The translations under genes and the position numbers were made by a program. Of a DNA stretch of 64,000 nt, positions 42,385-49,014 are shown in pieces. Each line of letters starts with the position of its first letter. Position 1 is the stretch's first letter. The stretch comes from an uncultured Ruminococcus sp. Its GTDB lineage: Bacteria > Bacillota > Clostridia > Oscillospirales > Ruminococcaceae. The notes beneath the pieces were generated by a model. That model saw nothing but the letters and a program-made list of their open reading frames with translations, searched no databases and was not told where the DNA came from. The stretch is from contig CANQVK010000009.1 in NCBI GenBank assembly GCA_947627275.1, forward strand, positions 27,742 to 91,741. Reading direction: 5' to 3'.

Positions 42385-43821
42385 TTATTGACCGCTATTG
42401 AACCTTTTGACCTCCTCGTCAATAACGCCCGTCCATGCGTCGCGGAGAGCCGCCCATGAATCGACCGCTTCGTTACCCTCAAGAAGCGCAGTCGTAAGGT
42501 TATTCATTACGCCTCTTGTCTCATAGGTATAATCACCGTCTCCGTACATTCTCTCGCCCATTCCGTAGCCGAAATCAAACATCGGGGTCATGTTCGACGG
42601 ATCGAGATAGCTCTGGAGCGCATCGTACTGCTCCTCCGTCACAAATGACCTTACATTGCCTGCGGCTGTTTTCTGTACAATAAGAGCCTTCTGCTTTTCA
42701 AGCTCCCTGTATTCCTCCTGCGTTGCGGCAAGTCTCTCGCACTTTATGTAGGCTGCGACGGCTTCGCCTTTCTGCGACCCCTTAACAAGCATCCTTGCGG
42801 CAAAATTGCAGCAGAGGTAATTATCGTCCGCATCGGGAGCTTTCGGGAACGGCACTATCATAAGGTCTGCATCGGGATTCTTTGAATTTGAAGCGCCCAG
42901 CGCCCAGTCAGCCATAGCGAAAAACAAGGTAGACTTATCATCGGGGAAATAGCCTATCCATTCGGGATCGTAAAGCTTCTTTGACGCTATCTCCTGCATG
43001 AGCAGTTCAGCCTTTTCTATCTCGGGGTCGTTTATATTATTGGAGAAAACGCCGTCGTCGTAATTAACTATGGTATGACCCGTTGACTGTATGATCGCCT
43101 GACCGAACCAACCGTTTATGCCGTATCGCGTCTGTCCCTCGGCTGCGCCCGAAACAAAGGATTCCATCATATCCATCATTGCGTCCCAGTCCCATTCGCC
43201 GTCAAGATACAGCTCGTAAGGGTCCTCAAGACCGGCAGACTTCATAAGATCGCGGCTGTAGGTTATAAGCAGAGGGTCGGATATAATGTACGGCATAACG
43301 TAATGGCTGCCGTTATACTCAAACATGTCGATAACGTCCTCCATATCGTCCCACAGACCTTCGTTTACGCCCATTATATCGAAATAGGGGTCAAGTGGCT
43401 GATACTGATCCTTTGCAACGCCGTTAGGAACAGCGTTCCACTCGTAGGGGAACATATCGACCTCGTCGCCGCTGAGTATCATTGAAGCAAGCTTGTTATA
43501 TTTCTCGGTGGAACTGGTCTGAACGTAGTTTACTTTAGCTCCGTAAACGTCCTCAAAAAGCGAAAGCGCAACCGATCTGTCCTGATTATTCTGGGGATTA
43601 AGGTCATAGTCTGCAAGCCATGTTATCGTCTGACCGCTTATGTCAACAGAGTTTTCCCCTTTAACCTCCTCCTCGTTTGCGTCAACGGAAAACTCGTCCT
43701 CCGTCTTGTAGCGGCTGTTATCTTCTGACGAGGAGGATTCTTTATTCTGACAAGAAACGACCGACGACATCGTCAAAGACATCGCCGCAAGTCCCGCAAG
43801 AACTTTTCTGATCTTGTTCAT
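42385..43821 (-). CDS. Extracellular solute-binding lipoprotein (sugar ABC type)
   Basis: The 478-residue protein has a lipoprotein signal (lipobox VVSC after a hydrophobic stretch). The family-1 solute-binding fold shows ITWLADYDLNPQNN, KYNKLASMILSGDEVDMFPYEW and a late tryptophan-rich segment (GEWDWDAMMDMM). It resembles the second such protein in the window (56689-58089): WLxDxDxNP near the start, GDxVDxF, and WDWDA/WTWDA. No permease or ATPase gene is nearby, so its transporter must be elsewhere or it acts as a sensor. ATG 43821 follows GGAAGGAG. Confidence 0.88.
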   Translation of the reverse strand: MNKIRKVLAGLAAMSLTMSSVVSCQNKESSSSEDNSRYKTEDEFSVDANEEEVKGENSVDISGQTITWLADYDLNPQNNQDRSVALSLFEDVYGAKVNYVQTSSTEKYNKLASMILSGDEVDMFPYEWNAVPNGVAKDQYQPLDPYFDIMGVNEGLWDDMEDVIDMFEYNGSHYVMPYIISDPLLITYSRDLMKSAGLEDPYELYLDGEWDWDAMMDMMESFVSGAAEGQTRYGINGWFGQAIIQSTGHTIVNYDDGVFSNNINDPEIEKAELLMQEIASKKLYDPEWIGYFPDDKSTLFFAMADWALGASNSKNPDADLMIVPFPKAPDADDNYLCCNFAARMLVKGSQKGEAVAAYIKCERLAATQEEYRELEKQKALIVQKTAAGNVRSFVTEEQYDALQSYLDPSNMTPMFDFGYGMGERMYGDGDYTYETRGVMNNLTTALLEGNEAVDSWAALRDAWTGVIDEEVKRFNSGQ

Positions 43822-43878
43822 TAAAAAACTCCTTCCATTCACAGCACCGTTGAGAGGATAATGCTGTCTGTTACTTAT

Positions 43879-43907
43879 ATTATACTTTTTTTAATGAAAG
43901 CTGTCAA
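43879..43907 (-). promoter_or_regulatory. Consensus promoter of the solute-binding protein gene
   Basis: TTGACA, 17 bases, TATAAT on the minus strand, about 50 bases before the start codon. Confidence 0.82.
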
Positions 43908-43948
43908 GAGTTTCATTGAATTTGTCGTGTAAAACGCGTTTAGTATAA

Positions 43949-43983
43949 CAAAAAACAGCCGCCTGTAAAAAACAGACAGCTGT
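43949..43983 (-). terminator. Intrinsic terminator of the ferredoxin gene
   Basis: Minus-strand stem CAGCTGTCTGT/ACAGGCGGCTG (with G-U pairs) followed by TTTTTTG, 16 bases after the ferredoxin stop. Confidence 0.82.
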
Positions 43984-43998
43984 TGACGTCGTGGATGA

Positions 43999-44169
43999 TT
44001 ACTCAGCGGAAGGAGCTCCGACAGGACAAACACTTGCGCAAGCGCCGCACTCAACGCATGCGTCAGCGTCGATCTGGTACTTTCCATCGCCTTCGGAAAT
44101 AGCGCTTACAGGACACTCAGCCTCGCAAGCTCCGCAGCTTACACACTCGTCAGAAATTACATATGCCAT
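43999..44169 (-). CDS. 2[4Fe-4S] ferredoxin
   Basis: The 56-residue clostridial-type ferredoxin is absent from the ORF track because of its size. Translation gives two CxxCxxCxxxCP clusters: CVSCGACEAECP and CVECGACASVCP, so it binds two [4Fe-4S] clusters and carries low-potential electrons in fermentation. GGAGG lies 9 bases before the ATG. It is a single-gene unit with its own promoter (44220-44248) and terminator. The plus-strand and minus-strand ORFs called over it are shadows. Confidence 0.95.
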   Translation of the reverse strand: MAYVISDECVSCGACEAECPVSAISEGDGKYQIDADACVECGACASVCPVGAPSAE

Positions 44170-44219
44170 AGTTATGTACCTCCATAGGAAATTTTATAGG
44201 ATAAAATCCTGTTGCTTTT

Positions 44220-44248
44220 ATTTTAACACATTAACATTTAAAAATCAA
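44220..44248 (-). promoter_or_regulatory. Promoter of the ferredoxin gene
   Basis: TTGATT, 17 bases, TAAAAT on the minus strand. Confidence 0.65.
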
Positions 44249-44299
44249 GTGTTTTTTGTTAGCATATTCAAATTGATTTTGAAACAATTCCCACCCCCA

Positions 44300-44968
44300 T
44301 TATCGGGATATAAATTTGCAAAACGCAAGAAAGAACAATATTGATATTGCCATTGTTACTGTCATAAAGAGTAACAGATGCCTTTCGATAAAGTAGCTTA
44401 CCGTATCATAAAAGCCTTTTTTTCCGCCGAGCGAAGGGTCGCTGAGCTTTTTTCTGTATACAAGAGGTTCTACCCATTTATCCCCTTCGGGTGAATAGTA
44501 GACCAATACTTCATCGCCGCCGAGAATCGTTTCAAGGTTCTCGCTGTATTCTTCGCTCCAGAACGTTTCCGTTCTGCCGGTAAGAGGATCGTCCCATTCT
44601 ATCTCCATTTTATAGAAGTATGTTACGTTCCTTATATTTACCGGACCGTCCTGCGGAACTTCTTTTCCTGCAAAATATGCAAGGCGCTTGGTAGATACCA
44701 CTCTCCCCTTCACGCTGTTCTGACCAAGCATATAGCACATATGCCCTGTCTTTTCTATGCCCTTTATAAGGCTGATTATGTTGCTTATAAAAAGCAATCC
44801 TGCTATCACAGAGCCTACAACGGCAATAGTCTTTACAGCGGTGCCATTGGGATCATAATTCTTGACCTGCGATATAAGAAAAGCCGAAAACAGTATAACT
44901 CCTAAGCCGAGTGCAAATCCTAAATCCGAACGCTTGTATCCACAAGGTATGAGCTTTTTTCTGCGCAT
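44300..44968 (-). CDS. Membrane protein of unknown function, DUF3592-like layout
   Basis: The 222-residue protein has two N-terminal helices (FALGLGVILFSAFLISQV; TIAVVGSVIAGLLFISNIISLI), a beta-rich loop and a C-terminal helix (LLLFMTVTMAISILFFLAF). The loop (residues ~75-185) shows GRVVSTKR, VTYFYKMEIEWDDPLTGRTETFWSEEY and GDEVLVYYSPEGDKW. The loop pattern (strand pairs describing a modified-or-converted value, then VxVYYxPxxP) resembles DUF3592 proteins. Function unknown. It has its own consensus promoter. Confidence 0.78.
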   Translation of the reverse strand: MRRKKLIPCGYKRSDLGFALGLGVILFSAFLISQVKNYDPNGTAVKTIAVVGSVIAGLLFISNIISLIKGIEKTGHMCYMLGQNSVKGRVVSTKRLAYFAGKEVPQDGPVNIRNVTYFYKMEIEWDDPLTGRTETFWSEEYSENLETILGGDEVLVYYSPEGDKWVEPLVYRKKLSDPSLGGKKGFYDTVSYFIERHLLLFMTVTMAISILFFLAFCKFISR

Positions 44969-45037
44969 TCAAATCAATCCCCATTCCTCTTATGAGTTTA
45001 CACGCCTTATATAAAAGTTGTAAATTTTACACAGCTA

Positions 45038-45066
45038 ATTATAACACTTATTTTCGCCTGTGTCAA
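45038..45066 (-). promoter_or_regulatory. Consensus promoter of the 222-residue membrane protein gene
   Basis: TTGACA, 17 bases, TATAAT on the minus strand, about 70 bases before the start codon and divergent from the promoter at 45125. Confidence 0.8.
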
Positions 45067-45124
45067 GCCATTTTTCGTGATTTGCCGCATATTTACGTTG
45101 ATTTTATCGGAAACTAAAAAAAAC

Positions 45125-45154
45125 TTGACAATCCGATGATCATTATGTTATAAT
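45125..45154 (+). promoter_or_regulatory. Consensus promoter upstream of repeat element and lipoprotein gene
   Basis: TTGACA, 18 bases, TATAAT. The expected transcription start (about 45161) coincides with the first bases of the TTATAG-bounded element, so that element would form nearly the complete 5' leader. Confidence 0.8.
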
Positions 45155-45162
45155 AAATGTAC

Positions 45163-45283
45163 TTATAGCAAACGACAAAATATTTTGGCGTTTGCTATTT
45201 GCCGATCCGCACGTAGCGAATGTGCGAGGCAATTAAAATCAAAATTATAGTGAACGTCAAATTTATTTTTACGTTCACTATAA
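45163..45283 (+). repeat. TTATAG-bounded three-hairpin element, copy 2 (leader of lipoprotein gene)
   Basis: The 121-bp element has the same order as copy 1 at 30252: hairpin TATAGCAAACG..CGTTTGCTAT, central TTGCCGATCCGCAC..GTGCGAGGCAA, an A-rich spacer (TTAAAATCAAAA), and hairpin TAGTGAACGT..ACGTTCACTA. It ends 19 bases before the ATG of the next gene. With its promoter it fills the 334-bp gap 44969-45302. Confidence 0.82.
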
Positions 45284-45302
45284 TTCAACGGAGGCTTTTG
45301 CA

Positions 45303-45884
45303 ATGAAAAAATATAAATTGATCCCCCTTCTTCTTGCGGCTGTACTGGCTGCAACGCCACTCACAGGCTGTTCCCCTGATAAGGAATCGAGCAGCGTTTC
45401 CGTCAGCATGGCTCAGAACGGCAGACAGGAGGGTCTTGCAAATAACGAAATAAAGGCGAACGTTGCCGAAGATACGGAATGCAACGATACCACATTCAAA
45501 CTCAACAGCGTTGTAGATTCCGGAATGACGGACGACAGCGGCAATAAATACGTCTATTTAGACGCTGTTATCGGAAACTCCACCGACAAGGAATACGACC
45601 TGAATATCCTCAATAACTTCTACCTGCTTCTCCCCGATAATTCGGAGGCTCACTTCGATGTCAGAACGCAGCTTTACGGTCAGAAAAATATAGACAATTA
45701 TATAGTAAATCCGTTCACAGTTCCAGCAAGCGGCGAAATATCGGGAATATTCGGCGGTTTCGTTATCGCTCCCGACGTTGAAAGTTTCACCGTTTGCTTC
45801 TTCCCGACTCAGGAGGATATGAGAAACAAATCCAACGTTATCAAGATTGACGTTACTTCCGAAAATATAACAAAATTAAACTGA
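45303..45884 (+). CDS. Predicted lipoprotein, DUF4352-like
   Basis: The 193-residue protein has a signal peptide ending in lipobox LTGC (residue ~23). A short Ser-rich linker precedes an immunoglobulin-like domain with DTTFKLNSVVDSG, NKYVYLDAVIGNSTDKEYDLNILNNFYLLLPD and SGEISGIFGGFVIAPD. This is the pattern of DUF4352 or telomeric-repeat-like extracellular beta-sandwiches. Function unknown. GGAGG lies 9 bases before ATG. The next gene downstream is an ECF sigma factor, but a strong terminator separates them. Confidence 0.8.
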   Translation: MKKYKLIPLLLAAVLAATPLTGCSPDKESSSVSVSMAQNGRQEGLANNEIKANVAEDTECNDTTFKLNSVVDSGMTDDSGNKYVYLDAVIGNSTDKEYDLNILNNFYLLLPDNSEAHFDVRTQLYGQKNIDNYIVNPFTVPASGEISGIFGGFVIAPDVESFTVCFFPTQEDMRNKSNVIKIDVTSENITKLN

Positions 45885-45930
45885 AAAATTCGGAGCAGTC
45901 CCAATATCTGGAGCTGCTCCGAATTTTTCA
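45885..45930 (+). terminator. Intrinsic terminator after the DUF4352-like lipoprotein gene
   Basis: Stem AAAATTCGGAGCAG/CTGCTCCGAATTTT starting at the stop codon, followed by TTCATATTTTTTTA. Confidence 0.9.
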
Positions 45931-46011
45931 TATTTTTTTATTTTTGCTGCAACAATATAATAAATCGTGCGACTAAGTAATGAAGATATATTTTCAGAAG
46001 GGAGCAAATAT

Positions 46012-46710
46012 ATGGATAACGGTGCAAGTAGCTACCGCCGTTTTCTCGAAGGGGATAAAGACGCTCTGACTGAAATAATCCGTGCATACAGGGACGGGAT
46101 CGTGCTGTATATAAACAGTTTTACCAATAATATCTGTATTGCAGAAGAAATAGCAGAGGATGTATTTATCAAGCTTTATGTAAATAAGCCTAAATTTTCC
46201 GGGAAAAGTTCCTTCAAAACATGGCTCTATTCCATAGGAAAATTTACAGCTGTCGATTATATCAGAAAAAACAAAAAAATTGTTTCGGCTTCTATTGACG
46301 ATTTCTATAGCCTTGCGGACAAGGAAGAACTGGAACATAATTATATAAAGAATGAGCAAAAGATCATGCTTCATAAGACGATCCAAACGCTCAGCCCGGA
46401 CTACAGTCAGGTGCTTTATCTGGTATATTTCGAGGATTTTAACATTTCACAGACAGCAAAGATAATGGGCAAATCAAACCGTCAGGTCACTTATTTGCTT
46501 TACAGAGCAAAAAAGGCTCTTAAATCAAAGCTTGAAAAAGAGAGGTTCACATATGAAGAGCTATGGGGATATTGCAGAAAGAGTGTTTCAAAAAGGGGAC
46601 GAGATTCTCAGAAGAAAACAGAAAAGAATTGCGCTGATAAAGAAAAATACTCTGATCGTTTCAGAAATATGCGCCGCTATCATTGTATGCTTCGGGATCT
46701 GGAAAACTGA
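46012..46710 (+). CDS. ECF-type RNA polymerase sigma factor
   Basis: The 232-residue sigma-70-family protein has region 2 in residues ~10-85 (EEIAEDVFIKLYVNKPKF, SSFKTWLYSIGKFTAVDYIRK). Region 4 is in ~115-175 (QTLSPDYSQVLYLVYFEDFNISQTAKIMGKSNRQVTYLLYRAKKALK). ATG 46012 has GAAGGGAG 7 bases upstream; the ORF-track start is earlier and lacks one. Residues ~183-232 extend beyond a normal ECF end (LEKERFTYEEL). This arginine/lysine-rich tail is encoded in the 158-bp overlap with the next gene, in another frame. No clear sigma-A promoter was seen, so it may be self-regulated. Confidence 0.88.
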   Translation: MDNGASSYRRFLEGDKDALTEIIRAYRDGIVLYINSFTNNICIAEEIAEDVFIKLYVNKPKFSGKSSFKTWLYSIGKFTAVDYIRKNKKIVSASIDDFYSLADKEELEHNYIKNEQKIMLHKTIQTLSPDYSQVLYLVYFEDFNISQTAKIMGKSNRQVTYLLYRAKKALKSKLEKERFTYEELWGYCRKSVSKRGRDSQKKTEKNCADKEKYSDRFRNMRRYHCMLRDLEN

Positions 46711-48724
46711 TACTATGAAAGTTTTTCTAAATAATGATTTTCCCGATAATATCGTTACAGAATCGGAAAATAAAACAGAAATTCCAATTCCTGTTTCCAC
46801 TTCGGAATATAAGGAAAATGAAATTTATACTTCCGAAACCGCCGCCGCAGCCGAAACCGGCATTGAAGCAGAAAGTAAGACCTCTGTATTTTTAACAGGC
46901 TCAGCAGCGGACGTCACATCACAAGTTACAGCCGTTCCGAACAACGGCAATTCAGCGCAAACACAAATGCCTCTGCAAACGGCTGTGCAGACAACTGCAC
47001 AGACCGATTTGCAGACAATTCCGATCACAACAGACATTCAACCGCCAACAACAGTCTGTACAGTAATGCAGACGGAAAACGAAGGGAGCGATTATATGAA
47101 AAAGCTTGCATCTTTTTTCACATCAGCGATCATAATTGCATCTTCGGCTTCTCCTATGATAGGAAACGCCGAATATAAAATCGACGCATCGAGATACTGG
47201 CCCGGCGAAAAGGCAATATTTGACAAAATGGACAGCGGAGAGCTTGACCTTGACGTCAACGGCGACGGAGTATTCGACCTCCTTGACGGTTACACGATGC
47301 AGCTCTATTTTGATCATAAAATAGATCCTGAATATGTGTTTTCAGATCCGAAAATGAAAGAACTGTATTATTCAACTATGTATCAGGTAGTTGATCAGGA
47401 AACAATAAACCGCATTGAAGCTATCGCCGATTATAACGGAGACGGAAAGGTAAACGGTACAGATCAGGCCCACCTTGTTCGGTATTTTATCGCAAACCAA
47501 AAACTGAAAATTGAATACCTTGATCCTACTTACTACTCTCCACAATCGCTTTGCGAGTCTCATCATGAAACTCATGGTAACTGGACTTCAGAAGAACTTT
47601 ACGTAAAGACTTTGATCGATAATATGGACTATCTCATTGCAGGATACGACATTGTAGCTGAAATGTACGAAAACGGAACGATCGACCTTGATTTCAACTG
47701 CAACGGTCAGCTTGACATCGGCGATGTGTATGTCTTCTATGTATATTACAACGAAGACTACGGAAGGGGATATGACTATGACAGCGAACACAAAAACTTT
47801 AGTGACTATATGACTGCCGAAGGATTTAACCGCTGCAAGAATGCACTCGCAAATTATCCCAAAGGTTTCATGAATTTAGGCTTTAGAGAAGATAGATTTA
47901 TGGATTATGTAACGCTTTACATTGTAGGACATATCGAACTGAAGCCTGAATATTTCACCGAGGAATATTATCAGGAAACATTCAGCCCTTATTATCGTCC
48001 GAGCTTTTATATTATCAATTACCGTGTAGAGGCGGCGGCAGCAAGACTTGGGCTGAACCCTGACGAAGGCGCTTGGCTGAAATACACCGAAGATGAGTTC
48101 TACGATTTCTTCAATGCTTACTGCAACGACGTGGAAAACGGTCTGCGTCCCGCTCCCGATGTAAACATGGACGGGGTAGTTGACTACTACGATTACTTTG
48201 CTTCCAACATCTATCTTGAAGACCTACTGAACAATGTAACTGCCGATGAAAGCATTCTCTCTGCGGATATATGGAACAACCTTGCAGAAAACTGTGATTT
48301 CAACGGAAACGGTACGTCCAAAGACATCATTGACATCCTGACAATACAACTCTATGTTGTTAAATATGTAGGAGACTACGACGATTTTGAACAGGCTTAC
48401 AAGGATTATACGAAAAAACTCGGCGGAACTTCAACATACGAGGTCGAAGGCGTAAGCTATGAGAATAATCTCAGGATACTTTCGGAGCTTGAAAAGAATG
48501 AGATCGTTTACGGCGACGCAAACTGCGACGGCGAGGTTACTATCGCTGATTCAACAGCTATTTTGCAGGCTCTCGGAAACCCCGACAAATACGGACTTTC
48601 CGAACAAGGAGCAAGGAACGCCGACTGCTGCGACCCCGGAGACGGAGTTACGACAAGCGATGCAATAGCAATTCAGAAAAAACACGCAAAAGTTATCTCC
48701 GAACTGCCCGAAATTACCAAATAA
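46553..48724 (+). CDS. Membrane-anchored putative anti-sigma/sensor protein with extracellular dockerin array
   Basis: The 723-residue frame has a short charged cytoplasmic part (residues 1-32, KSYGDIAERVFQKGDEILRRKQ), a transmembrane helix (~33-52) and a Thr/Gln-rich linker. An internal signal peptide lies near residues 182-207. Five dockerin/EF-hand-like loops then follow (DVNGDGVFDLLD, DYNGDGKVNGTD, DFNCNGQLDIGD, DVNMDGVVDYYD, DFNGNGTSKDIID) and a full C-terminal dockerin (GDANCDGEVTIAD..CDPGDGVTTSDAIAIQ). A basic cytoplasmic helix plus TM encoded directly after an ECF sigma gene fits a cognate regulator; that role is inferred, no anti-sigma domain is recognised. ATG 46553 follows GAGAGG. 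Confidence 0.75.
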   Translation: MKSYGDIAERVFQKGDEILRRKQKRIALIKKNTLIVSEICAAIIVCFGIWKTDTMKVFLNNDFPDNIVTESENKTEIPIPVSTSEYKENEIYTSETAAAAETGIEAESKTSVFLTGSAADVTSQVTAVPNNGNSAQTQMPLQTAVQTTAQTDLQTIPITTDIQPPTTVCTVMQTENEGSDYMKKLASFFTSAIIIASSASPMIGNAEYKIDASRYWPGEKAIFDKMDSGELDLDVNGDGVFDLLDGYTMQLYFDHKIDPEYVFSDPKMKELYYSTMYQVVDQETINRIEAIADYNGDGKVNGTDQAHLVRYFIANQKLKIEYLDPTYYSPQSLCESHHETHGNWTSEELYVKTLIDNMDYLIAGYDIVAEMYENGTIDLDFNCNGQLDIGDVYVFYVYYNEDYGRGYDYDSEHKNFSDYMTAEGFNRCKNALANYPKGFMNLGFREDRFMDYVTLYIVGHIELKPEYFTEEYYQETFSPYYRPSFYIINYRVEAAAARLGLNPDEGAWLKYTEDEFYDFFNAYCNDVENGLRPAPDVNMDGVVDYYDYFASNIYLEDLLNNVTADESILSADIWNNLAENCDFNGNGTSKDIIDILTIQLYVVKYVGDYDDFEQAYKDYTKKLGGTSTYEVEGVSYENNLRILSELEKNEIVYGDANCDGEVTIADSTAILQALGNPDKYGLSEQGARNADCCDPGDGVTTSDAIAIQKKHAKVISELPEITK
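47096..48724 (+). CDS. Possible nested gene: secreted multi-dockerin protein from an internal start
   Basis: In frame inside the preceding ORF, ATG 47096 has GAAGGGAGCGATTATATG, almost the same ribosome-binding context as the sigma gene (GAAGGGAGCAAATATATG). It begins a textbook signal peptide (MKKLASFFTSAIIIASSA, cleavage probably after IGNA). Initiation here would give a 542-residue secreted protein of dockerin-like loops plus one dockerin, without the cytoplasmic and transmembrane parts. Either both products are made, or a stop codon between two former genes has been lost. Sequence alone cannot decide. Confidence 0.55.
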   Translation: MKKLASFFTSAIIIASSASPMIGNAEYKIDASRYWPGEKAIFDKMDSGELDLDVNGDGVFDLLDGYTMQLYFDHKIDPEYVFSDPKMKELYYSTMYQVVDQETINRIEAIADYNGDGKVNGTDQAHLVRYFIANQKLKIEYLDPTYYSPQSLCESHHETHGNWTSEELYVKTLIDNMDYLIAGYDIVAEMYENGTIDLDFNCNGQLDIGDVYVFYVYYNEDYGRGYDYDSEHKNFSDYMTAEGFNRCKNALANYPKGFMNLGFREDRFMDYVTLYIVGHIELKPEYFTEEYYQETFSPYYRPSFYIINYRVEAAAARLGLNPDEGAWLKYTEDEFYDFFNAYCNDVENGLRPAPDVNMDGVVDYYDYFASNIYLEDLLNNVTADESILSADIWNNLAENCDFNGNGTSKDIIDILTIQLYVVKYVGDYDDFEQAYKDYTKKLGGTSTYEVEGVSYENNLRILSELEKNEIVYGDANCDGEVTIADSTAILQALGNPDKYGLSEQGARNADCCDPGDGVTTSDAIAIQKKHAKVISELPEITK

Positions 48725-48730
48725 CATCAA

Positions 48731-48765
48731 AAAGGCGAACCCGATAAAAAGGGTTCGCTTTTCTT
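48731..48765 (+). terminator. Intrinsic terminator of the sigma/dockerin operon
   Basis: Stem AAAGGCGAACCC/GGGTTCGCTTTT with a GATAAAAA loop, then TTCTTTA, 7 bases after the stop codon. Confidence 0.88.
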
Positions 48766-48780
48766 TATGGGCTATTCATA

Positions 48781-48970
48781 TACTCGCCGCTATTGCAAAA
48801 TGTCCAAAGAATGCTGAACAGAAAATTTGTATGTCAAGGAAGACGACGAAGGCATACTGTCGTATGGCAAGGACGACAACGATGCTATGTGTAAAATATG
48901 CTGTCAGATATGCGTGATTTGCTATAGCGTTTAGTATAAATTACGGACACGGCACGCCGTGTCCCTACAA
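48781..48970. repeat. Intergenic repeat remnants left of the flippase gene
   Basis: The segment contains TACTCGCCGCTATTGCAA (48781-48798), repeated exactly at 50924-50941. It also has the palindrome GGACACGGCACGCCGTGTCC (48945-48964), repeated with one change at 50876-50900. An AGGACGACGAAGGC-type stretch near 48836-48890 resembles one near 55560. No gene is seen in 48766-49014. Confidence 0.6.
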
Positions 48971-49014
48971 CAAGAAATAATTATGTCTGCTATCCGCACA
49001 ACTCAGAATACAAA

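Noticed and set aside
43875-44087. Minus-strand 70-residue ORF MESTRSTLTHAL..
   Set aside because: Overlaps the real ferredoxin gene (43999-44169) in another frame on the same strand and continues through its terminator.
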